Source: a virus. From it: DNA of 22,228 bases. The position numbers and the translations under genes are program-made. This document shows, in pieces, positions 7,529-14,507 of the stretch (its first letter is position 1; each line of letters begins with the position of its first letter). Location: the IMG/VR virus record IMGVR_UViG_3300033149_006548, positions 1 through 22,228 of that record; one strand, given 5' to 3'. Below the pieces are notes generated by a model, which saw nothing but the letters and a program-made list of their open reading frames with translations, had not been told where the DNA came from and ran no database searches.

Positions 7529-7936
7529 TCAATATATTTCCCTGATTTTCAGGTGAAAAATATCTTCATCCTGCATCATTCCCATGAATATGTGAAACGT
7601 CCTGCCGGAATTTAGAACTGCCCGGTCACCCAGGAGCTTGCCAAAATGCTGGCCCAGGATAATACAACCAGCAGTATCACCAACCCTGTTGCCTGCGTGG
7701 AAGAGGATGTTTGATCGCCCCGGCACGTTCATCACCTGGAAAGTTTCTCCAAAACGAGGAGAAATTATCTTATGACACCTGTACTGTTGCGCAGGGATTG
7801 AAGATACGTCCCTCCTGTTCAATCTGTCGGGCGGCTCCAGGGTCACGCAAAAGACCTCTTTGTTAATTTTCAACACGCCGAAAGTCCCATAGTGGTTACG
7901 TTCCTCAAGTCGTATGAGTTCAACGATTTTCATCAT
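7529..7936 (-). CDS. DUF5675 family protein, candidate lysis/peptidoglycan enzyme
   Basis: This 135-residue protein matches DUF5675: HYGTFGVLKI, then VTLEPPDRLN, SIPAQQYRCHKIISPRFG, VPGRSNILFHAGN and DTAGCIILG. The conserved His80 and Cys91 with the HAGN...GCI spacing recall the His/Cys pair of L,D-transpeptidase (YkuD) folds, so an activity on peptidoglycan is plausible but unproven. The preceding gene, overlapping it by four bases, encodes a membrane/coiled-coil protein, which fits a lysis pair. Two adjacent ATG codons (7936 and 7933) could serve as the start. Confidence 0.8.
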   Translation of the reverse strand: MMKIVELIRLEERNHYGTFGVLKINKEVFCVTLEPPDRLNRRDVSSIPAQQYRCHKIISPRFGETFQVMNVPGRSNILFHAGNRVGDTAGCIILGQHFGKLLGDRAVLNSGRTFHIFMGMMQDEDIFHLKIREIY

Positions 7937-8271
7937 ACCTCCGGGAAATCTATATTTTCCTTTTTCAATAAAAGCTGGACGCCAAGGAGCGTCTTGTACT
8001 GCTTCTTGTCCAGCTCAACAAGGGTGCTGTCGATCTCTTTAAAACGCCGTTCCCCGTTTTTAAGATCGGCTTTTATCTCCTCAAGGTTCCTTTCACAATC
8101 TTTCGACTTCACATAATCATCCGGATCAATATGGCAACCTCCGTTCGACTTCCTGCCGATATTTATATTTATAAGTCCCTTCTTTTTTATGAGCATAGCT
8201 ATTCCTCCACTGCCAAAAATAAGGGCCAGGGCGGCATCTAAAAATTCATTTCCAGTTATTGGTCCTGTCAT
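7933..8271 (-). CDS. Small membrane-anchored coiled-coil protein, holin-like candidate
   Basis: The protein has 112 residues. Residues about 9-28 (EFLDAALALIFGSGGIAMLI) form one hydrophobic segment, followed by a basic KKKG stop, a Cys/Asp-containing linker (CHIDPDDYVKSKDCE) and a charged helix likely to be a coiled coil (NLEEIKADLKNGERRFKEI onward). One membrane segment plus a coiled coil next to a possible peptidoglycan enzyme suggests a holin or holin-accessory protein. No family match is certain. GGGGAGAAT precedes ATG 8271. Confidence 0.55.
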   Translation of the reverse strand: MTGPITGNEFLDAALALIFGSGGIAMLIKKKGLININIGRKSNGGCHIDPDDYVKSKDCERNLEEIKADLKNGERRFKEIDSTLVELDKKQYKTLLGVQLLLKKENIDFPEV

Positions 8272-8288
8272 ATTCTCCCCGTTGCCAG

Positions 8289-8396
8289 TTAAAACCTTTT
8301 CATCTCTTCAGACATTATCACCTCAGCCTGCGGCTGTCTTCCGTCATTATTATATTCAGAAATCCCCTCTTGCCTTGAAAGCAGGAGCAATGGCAT
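8289..8396 (-). other. Possible 35-codon small ORF in the connector-lysis gap
   Basis: A frame from ATG 8396 to TAA 8289 encodes 35 residues and ends in QPQAEVIMSEEMKRF. GGAGGG lies eleven bases before the first ATG. A second in-frame ATG at 8315 has an excellent GAGGTGATA site but would give only eight residues. It may be a small gene or the tail end of a decayed one. The gap 8272-8422 otherwise holds only the remnant listed separately. Confidence 0.2.
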
Positions 8397-8430
8397 CAGT
8401 TGAAGTTCCCTCCACAGTTAGCTCATAAAT
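8356..8430 (-). pseudogene. Apparent N-terminal remnant of a small phage structural gene
   Basis: Right after the connector stop, the frame 8430-8356 reads ELTVEGTSTDAIAPAFKARG, then DF and TGA, with no usable start codon: an ATG one base out of phase lies where a start would be expected. This peptide resembles the first 20-odd residues of a phage protein family that often begins with a V-x-G-T-x-T...RGDF pattern. I read it as the stump of a gene cut off where the lysis/fibre block joins. The family comparison is from memory and the segment is short. Confidence 0.4.
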
Positions 8431-8782
8431 CTAAATCAATGGCTGTAAATTCAACCTTTTTCTTTCCAAGAAGAGCCAACGTACCACTGACATCCAAAAC
8501 CTTAACCTGTTGACCATAAGGAGTAGAATCCAAACCCAACCCATCCTTTCCAAAATAGGTAACTGAAGCATCATCCGTCTTCTCAGACTTAGCCTGTCTT
8601 TCTCTGATGGCAACAAGATGTGCCGAAAGCCATCTTTCTATCTCCTTCAGAAAATCATCTCCTAAATTCGCTGAAGCCAACTGATCTGTTACCACCAGGT
8701 TGGCAGCCTGAATAAATGGCCCAACATCTATTGATGTCTCTATTATTTGCTTCACCTCTGAATCAGTCACTCGTGCTGACAT
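8423..8782 (-). CDS. Head-tail connector (gp6-like neck) protein
   Basis: The 119-residue protein resembles phage head-completion connectors that follow the capsid gene: VTDSEVKQIIETSIDVGPFI, then NLVVTDQLASANL, FLKEIERWLSAHLVAIRE, DASVTYFGKDGLGLDSTPYG and a GTLALLGKKKVE ending. Helical N-terminal half plus the DASVTYxGKxGxGLDxTxYG motif are typical. It would bind the portal ring. AGAGG lies nine bases before the ATG, and the start overlaps the sulfotransferase by 20 bases, so it is read on the same transcript as the modification cassette. Confidence 0.82.
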   Translation of the reverse strand: MSARVTDSEVKQIIETSIDVGPFIQAANLVVTDQLASANLGDDFLKEIERWLSAHLVAIRERQAKSEKTDDASVTYFGKDGLGLDSTPYGQQVKVLDVSGTLALLGKKKVEFTAIDLDL

Positions 8783-9530
8783 TTTTATTGCCTCTATTCC
8801 AAAGTTTAGGTTCTACAAATGCTTTTACTTCTTCAAACTTCCATTCCAAACCAAGAGCATTGATAACTCCTTGTATCTGAGAAAAATCACCATTGATCAT
8901 ACGCTGGGGCCAGACCTCTCTTATATCTAACTTCTGTTCATACATTTCTTCAAATCTTTTCTCATGCACAGAAACCCAGTAAAGCCAACCGGATCGTTTT
9001 CTAAAGGCACGCATGAAGGAAGTACGGAGACATGACCTAACAATGTCTTCTGCATCTCTTCTAACAATAATCCACTTGGCTTTTGGAAACAATCCATGCC
9101 AGACAGGCCAAATCAAACACATCTTGGCTCCTTTATAGAACCAACTTCCTCCCTTATACCCTTGGCTTTTCAAAATATCCAACAGGCTCTTATACCACAA
9201 AGCAATTAGCCTATCGTTAACCGAAACAAACCTGTTTCCTTTTCCGAAACCAATTAAAATCGGGTCATTGCCCTGCAAGTTACGTCTTATTCTTGGCAAT
9301 GGCTTCTGTCCCATAGGGTCGCATCCAGCATCTCTAAGAAAGGGCTTAACCAAATCATTTCTTATTCGGGTATTTTCAAACATCCCTCTTCGGTTAAACC
9401 TTGTAGGACCAGACAATTCCCCTCCCCAGGCCCCACACATATTAATAATTCCCGCTACCATTGATGTGCCTGACCTTGCACAACCAGTGATCAATATAGG
9501 ATTGGCTATTTCCAGTTCTTCTTTACCCAT
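8763..9530 (-). CDS. Sulfotransferase family protein
   Basis: This 255-residue protein has both PAPS-binding elements of sulfotransferases: the 5'-phosphosulfate loop TGCARSGTSMVAG (residues 15-27) and the 3'-phosphate segment KWIIVRRDAEDIVRSCLRTS (152-171), with Arg158 and Ser166 in the expected places. It is expected to move sulfate from PAPS to a hydroxyl or amine of a glycan or protein; the acceptor is unknown. It is the last enzyme of a chain of overlapping glycan genes and overlaps both neighbours. Its presence inside the head-neck operon suggests sulfation during virion assembly, which is inference. GAGGTG lies upstream of ATG 9530. Confidence 0.85.
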   Translation of the reverse strand: MGKEELEIANPILITGCARSGTSMVAGIINMCGAWGGELSGPTRFNRRGMFENTRIRNDLVKPFLRDAGCDPMGQKPLPRIRRNLQGNDPILIGFGKGNRFVSVNDRLIALWYKSLLDILKSQGYKGGSWFYKGAKMCLIWPVWHGLFPKAKWIIVRRDAEDIVRSCLRTSFMRAFRKRSGWLYWVSVHEKRFEEMYEQKLDIREVWPQRMINGDFSQIQGVINALGLEWKFEEVKAFVEPKLWNRGNKNVSTSD

Positions 9531-10186
9531 CTCTCTTTCACCTCGTGAGGTCTCGGTTTTCCATGAAACGCAATAAACCTTGCTCCTTCTGGAAAAATAC
9601 CTTTGCCTCTACAATGCCTCTTATAACCTACCAATTGCCCTGGGTATAGATCCTGCCAGCGATCCTTACCTTGCACTAACTGCTTATAAACAAGCCTTTC
9701 TTTTCCTCCTTGTGTTCTCCCCGCCCAACCTTTTGGATCTTTATTAATGTTCTTCCAAAGATACTCCCCGTAACCTACTTCAAAGGAAAGAAAACCACCT
9801 CCAATATGCGTTCTTCCTTTCCGAAACGGTTTAATACCACAAAAAACTCCACCATAAGAAGCCATCTCATCCAACGAACCAACAATAACAGTATCCAAAT
9901 CCATAAACAGAATGCGTCCCTCCAAACCATTATCAGGACAGTACATATAAAACTTTGGGAGATTAAGTGGCCAAGACAGGATCTCCTGCGGAATGATCTT
10001 AACATCAAACAGCTTTTCACTATCTCCAATTTCCAGAGCATGTTCTTGATCTGTAAACAGAACAAACTGGAAGGGTAAAGACAGGTGTCGGTTTACCATA
10101 TTAAATAATTTGTAAACATATTCTACTCCACGACCAGCTCCCCACCCATTCCACAACATGGTTACCACTGTCAATGTTTTATGCAT
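9506..10186 (-). CDS. GT-A type glycosyltransferase
   Basis: The 226-residue protein begins with a Rossmann-like strand (TLTVVTMLWNGWGAGRG), has LPFQFVLFTDQ, and an ILFMDLDTVIVGSLDE segment in which DLD (residues 96-98) is a DxD metal/nucleotide-sugar motif. C-terminal FHGKPRPHE (207-215) is typical of a group of bacterial and phage transferases near GT8. Sugar donor and acceptor cannot be read from sequence. It overlaps the previous gene by 16 bases and the sulfotransferase by 25, so the enzymes are probably made together. Confidence 0.83.
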   Translation of the reverse strand: MHKTLTVVTMLWNGWGAGRGVEYVYKLFNMVNRHLSLPFQFVLFTDQEHALEIGDSEKLFDVKIIPQEILSWPLNLPKFYMYCPDNGLEGRILFMDLDTVIVGSLDEMASYGGVFCGIKPFRKGRTHIGGGFLSFEVGYGEYLWKNINKDPKGWAGRTQGGKERLVYKQLVQGKDRWQDLYPGQLVGYKRHCRGKGIFPEGARFIAFHGKPRPHEVKERWVKKNWK

Positions 10187-10887
10187 TTGCGGTACATCTC
10201 CCTATCATAATCAAGATTATTGCTCCCAGGATAATTCTCATCTTTATATCCAAATTCCAATGCTCTGGCTGCAAACCTATACTCCTCTTTATTGAAACTG
10301 TCGAACAAACCAAGCAGCTGCTGATGATATTTTTTAAACTGCCCAGAGCTGTTCTTTTTCCTCGCCTTTGCCCCCCTGACATAGAAACGCCTGAAAATTT
10401 GAAAGGTGCTCGGCTGATCAAAATGGGTACCAATAACAACACCATCCTTCCACAACCTAACATGCTGATATCCTTTTTTCTCTGCCCTAAGAGCGGCTTC
10501 AAAGTCATCCCCAAGCAAGTCCTTTCTTTCAAACTTTTTCACCACCTCAGTATTGACAACGGCGGCACAACAAATAATCTGATTGAGAAAAAGATCAAAC
10601 AGACCAAAGCCCCACTGATAGACGTCCAGGCTTCGTATTGGGGGGTAGGTATGCTCATAAATCAAAGAGTATGCTTCTGGATACAGAATCATATCTCCCG
10701 CAAGCAACAATGCTCTTGAATACTCCAACGCCCTAATTGCCTGATTCACAGCTTTGGAAATGGGAATAACATCTCTTATTTCTGAGACTTTATCAAACTC
10801 CAAAGCATATACAGAATCCTGACAATCTCTCAGCTGGGGGTCATCAGTAGCAATTATAAATACCTCAATCCCTGGTCTTGGCCTCAC
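10171..10887 (-). CDS. Probable glycosyltransferase (GT2-like)
   Basis: From GTG 10887 the protein has 238 residues. It starts IEVFIIATDDPQLRDC, a GT-A-type first strand, has LLLAGDMILYPEA (GDM at 64-66 in the DxD position) and GDDFEAALRAEKKGY (from 126), which resembles the acceptor-side acidic motif of GT2 enzymes. A C-terminal basic helix (RRFYVRGAKARKK) follows. I chose GTG 10887 over ATG 10941 because GGAGG lies seven bases upstream and the GTGA overlap with the acyltransferase stop is a coupling arrangement. The longer version would begin deep in the previous gene. Substrates are unknown. Confidence 0.72.
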   Translation of the reverse strand: MRPRPGIEVFIIATDDPQLRDCQDSVYALEFDKVSEIRDVIPISKAVNQAIRALEYSRALLLAGDMILYPEAYSLIYEHTYPPIRSLDVYQWGFGLFDLFLNQIICCAAVVNTEVVKKFERKDLLGDDFEAALRAEKKGYQHVRLWKDGVVIGTHFDQPSTFQIFRRFYVRGAKARKKNSSGQFKKYHQQLLGLFDSFNKEEYRFAARALEFGYKDENYPGSNNLDYDREMYRKCIKH

Positions 10888-11468
10888 AATCTTTCCTCCA
10901 CAGGAACAATTCCTTGTCTTTTTGCTTGCTTGCCAAACCAAACCTCATTCTCTCCAATTTCTTTCGTTATAATTGCTCCAGCTCCTACCATTGCATTCTT
11001 ACCAATAACTACTCCTGGCATAATCAGAGACCTTGCTCCTATACGACAACCGTCTCCAATGGTGGGTCCTAATAGCGTCTGCTTCAGAGGCCGTCCATGA
11101 GAACTTATCTTCCACTCATTTATTAAAGTGACACAAGGCCCAAAGTAACAGTTTCTACCAACAGTGGCATAAGCGGTTACGTGACACTGCGACTGAATTG
11201 TCGTCCCTTCCCCAATAGTGGTCTCTCTTTCCACCACTACAAGATGACCTATAACACAATTATCTCCAATCACAACACCACTACGTATTACAGAGGAATG
11301 GCCAATAAAAACATTTTTTCCAATGATGACATCCTCATCAATAATAACGTTTTTTCCTTTCTTAAAATAGTCCCCTACTTTGACAGAAGGATGAATAATA
11401 CCACCATCAAACGAAAGGTTCTTGGACTGACCGTCACGATATATCTGTATTGACGTTTTCTTTGACAT
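10884..11468 (-). CDS. Left-handed beta-helix (hexapeptide) acyltransferase
   Basis: The 194-residue protein is built of hexapeptide repeats from about residue 26 to 165 (VIIDEDVIIGKNVFIG, VVIGDNCVIG, TTIGEGTTI, LIMPGVVIGKNAMVGAGAII). An INEWKISSHGRPLKQT loop (116-131) interrupts the coil near the expected active site; His96 and His124 are candidate catalytic residues. This is the fold of sugar O- and N-acetyltransferases of the WbbJ/PglD/WlbB type, which act on nucleotide or lipid-linked sugars. AAAAGGAG lies upstream of ATG 11468. It supports a modified sugar as product of the cassette. Confidence 0.87.
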   Translation of the reverse strand: MSKKTSIQIYRDGQSKNLSFDGGIIHPSVKVGDYFKKGKNVIIDEDVIIGKNVFIGHSSVIRSGVVIGDNCVIGHLVVVERETTIGEGTTIQSQCHVTAYATVGRNCYFGPCVTLINEWKISSHGRPLKQTLLGPTIGDGCRIGARSLIMPGVVIGKNAMVGAGAIITKEIGENEVWFGKQAKRQGIVPVEERL

Positions 11469-11703
11469 GATAACTCCTTTTCTTCAGTTTATCTTCCATA
11501 CGTTTTGCCATATCAAATGCCATAGCCGTCAACTTCATTATCTTGGCAGCCAACCTTGGATCGATACCAACGAGCTGCGTCTCACAAAGCCTATAAATCC
11601 TACGATGCACCTCGCAAATAGTTGGAAGCAACTCACCTGAACCTTCTATCCCCTTGGCTAACTTGGGATTGCGATATTCTGGATCAATTTTATATTTCAT
11701 CAT
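11434..11703 (-). CDS. Small helical protein of unknown function
   Basis: I do not recognise a named family. The 89-residue protein is mostly helical and basic: ICEVHRRIYRLCETQLVG, then LAAKIMKLTAMAFDMAKRME. It begins three bases after the preceding stop (TGAATGATG), so reinitiation is likely, and either of two adjacent ATG codons may be used. It overlaps the acyltransferase start by 35 bases. Similar small proteins occur in phage structural regions, but its link with glycan modification is only positional. Confidence 0.6.
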   Translation of the reverse strand: MMKYKIDPEYRNPKLAKGIEGSGELLPTICEVHRRIYRLCETQLVGIDPRLAAKIMKLTAMAFDMAKRMEDKLKKRSYHVKENVNTDIS

Positions 11704-11916
11704 TCACCCAAGTTCTTTTATTGTTATCTTGCCATTTGGCCTAACTGCTATAACCTTGAACTGGACCTCCTGCCCAAATGTGTCTCTCATGGTTATACGT
11801 TGTCCAGACTTTAAATGAAAAACTCTGGCCTCTGCACCTCTCAGAAGCACTTCCACTCCTTTTTGATCAAAGGGAACTGCCTCCTCCTCCATACTATTAT
11901 ACGTCGTTGCTTGCAT
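11704..11916 (-). CDS. Small beta-rich protein of unknown function
   Basis: The 70-residue protein has an acidic N-terminus and then strands VEVLLRGAEARVFHLKSGQR, ITMRDTFGQEVQFKVIAV and KITIKELG. That suggests a small barrel, perhaps an SH3- or KOW-like fold, but no family is recognised. A very strong GGAGGAGG site precedes ATG 11916, inside the end of the upstream gene, which it overlaps by 20 bases. It sits between the DUF115-like gene and the acyltransferase and is expressed with them. Confidence 0.6.
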   Translation of the reverse strand: MQATTYNSMEEEAVPFDQKGVEVLLRGAEARVFHLKSGQRITMRDTFGQEVQFKVIAVRPNGKITIKELG

Positions 11917-12562
11917 TTATTACCTCCTCCAATGAGACAAAGGGAAAAACATCAATTGCCGACCCTGGAGTTGCATTGAGTATCTCAAGCCCCAACTTCT
12001 CAGCGTCCCTCGCAATTGTTGGATAACAAGCCAGAAACCTGTCATAGGGATCTTTCTGTGGATTAGGATGATCATCATGCCAGTTAGCCCTTCCTTCAAC
12101 CCTCCGCATATCAAATCCAAGAAGAACAACTCTCTTAGCTCCAAGGTGGTAAGCAAGGTTTATTGCGCTTGACCCACTGCACCTATTCCAGGAAACAACA
12201 TGAGGATTGGTTTCAATTCCCATCGGTTTACCACGGGACAGGCGTTTTAACCATCCAACCTTATCCAGACGATTAGCACAGTGGACTCTCAGACCAGCAA
12301 AGGATAATAACTTCTCACTGTGCCAATCAAACCAACGTGCATCTGTAAACCAACAGATATCAATCCAAGCACCCAATTGATAGGCATTATTAATCCCAAT
12401 CACCCTCTCATTTTTTATTAGGCTTAGATTTACCTTTTGTAGTCCTGGCCCCCCTCCTATGAGATATACGGTCCTTCCTGGCCAAATTTTCGGTACCTTC
12501 CACCTTGGAGGGGCTGGTCTCTTCCTGTTCTGGCTCCTGTTCGTCGTTCTCTCCTTCAACAT
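11897..12562 (-). CDS. DUF115/MAF-like Rossmann protein ('norphogenetic protein' type)
   Basis: After a basic N-terminal stretch of about 30 residues, the protein has VYLIGGGPGLQKVNLSLIK (32-50), VIGINNAYQLG, ICWFTDARWFDWH, CSGSSAINLAYHLGAKRVVL and a C-terminal NATPGSAIDVFPF. This matches phage proteins annotated as norphogenetic protein and resembles the MAF/DUF115 family that transfers sialic-acid-like sugars. A sugar-related role is inference. ATG 12562 has AAGGA eight bases upstream. The frame overlaps the previous gene by 155 bases, and since the conserved GGGPG block starts inside the overlap the overlap seems real. Confidence 0.68.
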   Translation of the reverse strand: MLKERTTNRSQNRKRPAPPRWKVPKIWPGRTVYLIGGGPGLQKVNLSLIKNERVIGINNAYQLGAWIDICWFTDARWFDWHSEKLLSFAGLRVHCANRLDKVGWLKRLSRGKPMGIETNPHVVSWNRCSGSSAINLAYHLGAKRVVLLGFDMRRVEGRANWHDDHPNPQKDPYDRFLACYPTIARDAEKLGLEILNATPGSAIDVFPFVSLEEVINASNDV

Positions 12563-12962
12563 CTACTTCTTCCTTATCTTCGTCTTGCTTGCTGAATTTG
12601 GAGAACAACTTACCAAGAACAGACTCTTCTTTTGGTTTGTTCCCTTGTTCTGCTTCAGCAAGGTCGGAAATGAGTGACTCGGCCTCCTTCCTTGTTAAAA
12701 GCTTATCGTTGATAAACTCTTTTGTTGCTTCATTGAAGACATTATACCTCCCGCCTCCCCTATGCTGCAACTTCAGGCCAAGTATTGGTTTCTGTTCTTC
12801 AGGCTCTGGGGGAGGAGGTCCCACAAGTTCAAACTTATCTCCAAAAGATAGGACCTCCTGAGAAGTTAATTCGACCTCATCCCCAGGCTTAAGTTTCTTA
12901 ACCACACCATTAATTTTCTTGCGGTGTGTACCATATCCTTCTTTTAATCTATACAAAGCCAT
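12408..12962 (-). CDS. Capsid-associated protein with disordered acidic/basic C-terminus
   Basis: I do not recognise a named family. The 184-residue protein has an ordered N-terminal part (YRLKEGYGTHRKKINGVVKK, then ELTSQEVLSFGDKFELVG), a short RYNVFNEATKEFINDKLLTR unit, then a low-complexity tail that is acidic (DEDKEEVDVEGENDEQEPEQ) and ends very basic (GARTTKGKSKPNKK). It directly follows the capsid gene with AAGGGAGG before the ATG. Such proteins after the capsid gene are often minor head components. The acidic tail codes in another frame for the start of the DUF115-like gene. Confidence 0.65.
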   Translation of the reverse strand: MALYRLKEGYGTHRKKINGVVKKLKPGDEVELTSQEVLSFGDKFELVGPPPPEPEEQKPILGLKLQHRGGGRYNVFNEATKEFINDKLLTRKEAESLISDLAEAEQGNKPKEESVLGKLFSKFSKQDEDKEEVDVEGENDEQEPEQEETSPSKVEGTENLARKDRISHRRGARTTKGKSKPNKK

Positions 12963-12998
12963 ATGGATAACCTCCCTTATGGTTAAAGGGTTTAACGT

Positions 12999-13970
12999 TT
13001 AACTATAGTGTACAATGCCTGACCTGTTATTCTGGTCGTTACGAATCTGAGGAACCATAATAGCCATAACCTTGAAATTGGCTTGCAATCCTCCTTCGCT
13101 GTCCCACTGGACCGTGGTGACATCAAGTCCATTAACAAGACGAACCACATCAGAAGTCATCTGTGCCAGGACCACATTGTCTGCTGACAGGAAATCGGCT
13201 ACCTTAATATCCGATAGCCCTGCAATCTCAAGCAACCTGGTTCTAACAGATTTATCCGAATTGGATTTGAAATCGTCATCAATGGCAGATTCAAAGTTAG
13301 AAGGGATATAAAGCACCCAAGGCCCATAATGACGAGCATCAATAGAAGCCTGTTTCATGGAAAGAACATCTGTAAGGATTGTCTCGCCAGTGGCTGCGCT
13401 ATCATCCCAATGAGCAGTCAGGTTACCTGTATTTCTCTGGGGCGCATCCGTATACCCATAAATCGTTCCTCCGCCAAAAGTATATGTATCTGAGCCCTGG
13501 AACAGAATGGTTTCAGCCTTCTCCGCCACCTTCCTTGCCGCAAGTTCTGCCGTTGTAGTATCCAACGGCATACTTCCTGCCCTGCTCTCCTTAATTTCCC
13601 TAACGGAAAAGGAGAAATCCTTATGAATAATGGGCAGTGGAATATAATTAATACCATACTTCGGACGGTCTCTCTGTCCCCTACTAAGTCCGTCCATACT
13701 CATATCGGCATCTTCGATATCAGATGCATCCTGCCAGGCCAGCACTGTCTTGGCAAGACCATTAGGAATATCATAGGTTAATCCTCGACTCTGGAGATCT
13801 GCAATACCAAGCAACCTCTGTTGCGCAGCCTTTAGAACAGCAGCATCAATGGTCTTCCATTCATCATAGAGCAAGACATCATTTGTTCGCAAAGCCTTGG
13901 CATCAAAGTTAGCTTGCAGAAGTCTCATTGCAACATCACCAACAGCTTTTCCTTTGTAAATAAAATCCAT
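12999..13970 (-). CDS. Major capsid protein (HK97-fold, DUF6260/encapsulin-like)
   Basis: The 323-residue protein matches the encapsulin-like/DUF6260 capsid group: TNDVLLYDEWKTIDAAVLKA near the N-terminus, GLTYDIPNGLAKTVLAWQDA, YINYIPLPIIHKDFSFSVRE-type E-loop/spine region (INYIPLPIIHKDFSFSVREI), AARKVAEKAETILFQGSDTY, and a C-terminal VVRLVNGLDVTTVQWDSEGG with FKVMAIMVPQIR. No N-terminal delta domain is evident, so scaffolding is probably separate. ATG 13970 is preferred over TTG 13976, since GGAGG is ten bases upstream, the same spacing as for the decoration gene. Confidence 0.88.
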   Translation of the reverse strand: MDFIYKGKAVGDVAMRLLQANFDAKALRTNDVLLYDEWKTIDAAVLKAAQQRLLGIADLQSRGLTYDIPNGLAKTVLAWQDASDIEDADMSMDGLSRGQRDRPKYGINYIPLPIIHKDFSFSVREIKESRAGSMPLDTTTAELAARKVAEKAETILFQGSDTYTFGGGTIYGYTDAPQRNTGNLTAHWDDSAATGETILTDVLSMKQASIDARHYGPWVLYIPSNFESAIDDDFKSNSDKSVRTRLLEIAGLSDIKVADFLSADNVVLAQMTSDVVRLVNGLDVTTVQWDSEGGLQANFKVMAIMVPQIRNDQNNRSGIVHYS

Positions 13971-14023
13971 AGCCAAATTACCTCCTTCACTTAAATTTTT
14001 ATTGTGTTAAAAAGTTACCTTTC

Positions 14024-14473
14024 CTACATAACCTCAATTTTGATTCTCGTTGCCGTATCGCCGGAAGTTGAGAGATCCAAGGTCTCAAGAGGTTTCCCAA
14101 CGATGCTGCTGGGGTATTCAACTGCCCCTGCCGAACTTGCCGAATACTTCTGCAAAGTTCCGTCTCCGGCTGACTCAAGATAATCCGAAGGATTAACCGA
14201 CTCGCCCTGTTTCAACCAAGCATAAACCTCGTCTCCAGGACGGCAACTGATGAATTGTCCACGATCCCCACTGGAATAATCATCTCCAATCTCATTCCCT
14301 TGAAGAGAATCCTCAATCGCAAACATCTTCTGTGCAGTTTGCCCCGCTGAAGCATGCTTTGCCGCCTTTCCATTGGAATCCAAACTGCAAAGCCACCCAG
14401 GAGTGATCGCTGCTGCACAAACATATTCCTTTCTCAAGGGGTCTCCCTTTAGTAAAATAGTTTTACTTGCCAT
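14024..14473 (-). CDS. Probable capsid decoration/stabilisation protein
   Basis: The 149-residue protein lies between the protease/scaffold and the capsid gene, the usual position of decoration proteins. It begins ILLKGDPLRKEYVCAAAITP and has a beta-rich Gly/Ser-rich body (DRGQFISCRPGDEVYAWLKQ, then SAGDGTLQKY) ending in an RIKIEVM strand, similar in layout to DUF2190-type and related head proteins. GGAGG lies ten bases before ATG 14473. It would bind the outside of the mature capsid; the exact family is uncertain. Confidence 0.72.
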   Translation of the reverse strand: MASKTILLKGDPLRKEYVCAAAITPGWLCSLDSNGKAAKHASAGQTAQKMFAIEDSLQGNEIGDDYSSGDRGQFISCRPGDEVYAWLKQGESVNPSDYLESAGDGTLQKYSASSAGAVEYPSSIVGKPLETLDLSTSGDTATRIKIEVM

Positions 14474-14507
14474 AGTCTAATTACCTCCTCATACTATTGA
14501 ATTGTTA

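Noticed and set aside
10174-10719. A 181-codon plus-strand open frame
   Set aside because: It is antisense to the GT2-like glycosyltransferase, which has recognisable motifs and a coupled start. The plus frame has low-complexity hydrophobic content and no plausible start site.
12982-12996. GTTAAA-GGG-TTTAAC inverted repeat after the capsid stop, as a terminator
   Set aside because: The stem is only six A+T-rich pairs with no T-run, and the next ribosome binding site follows at once. It may be chance.
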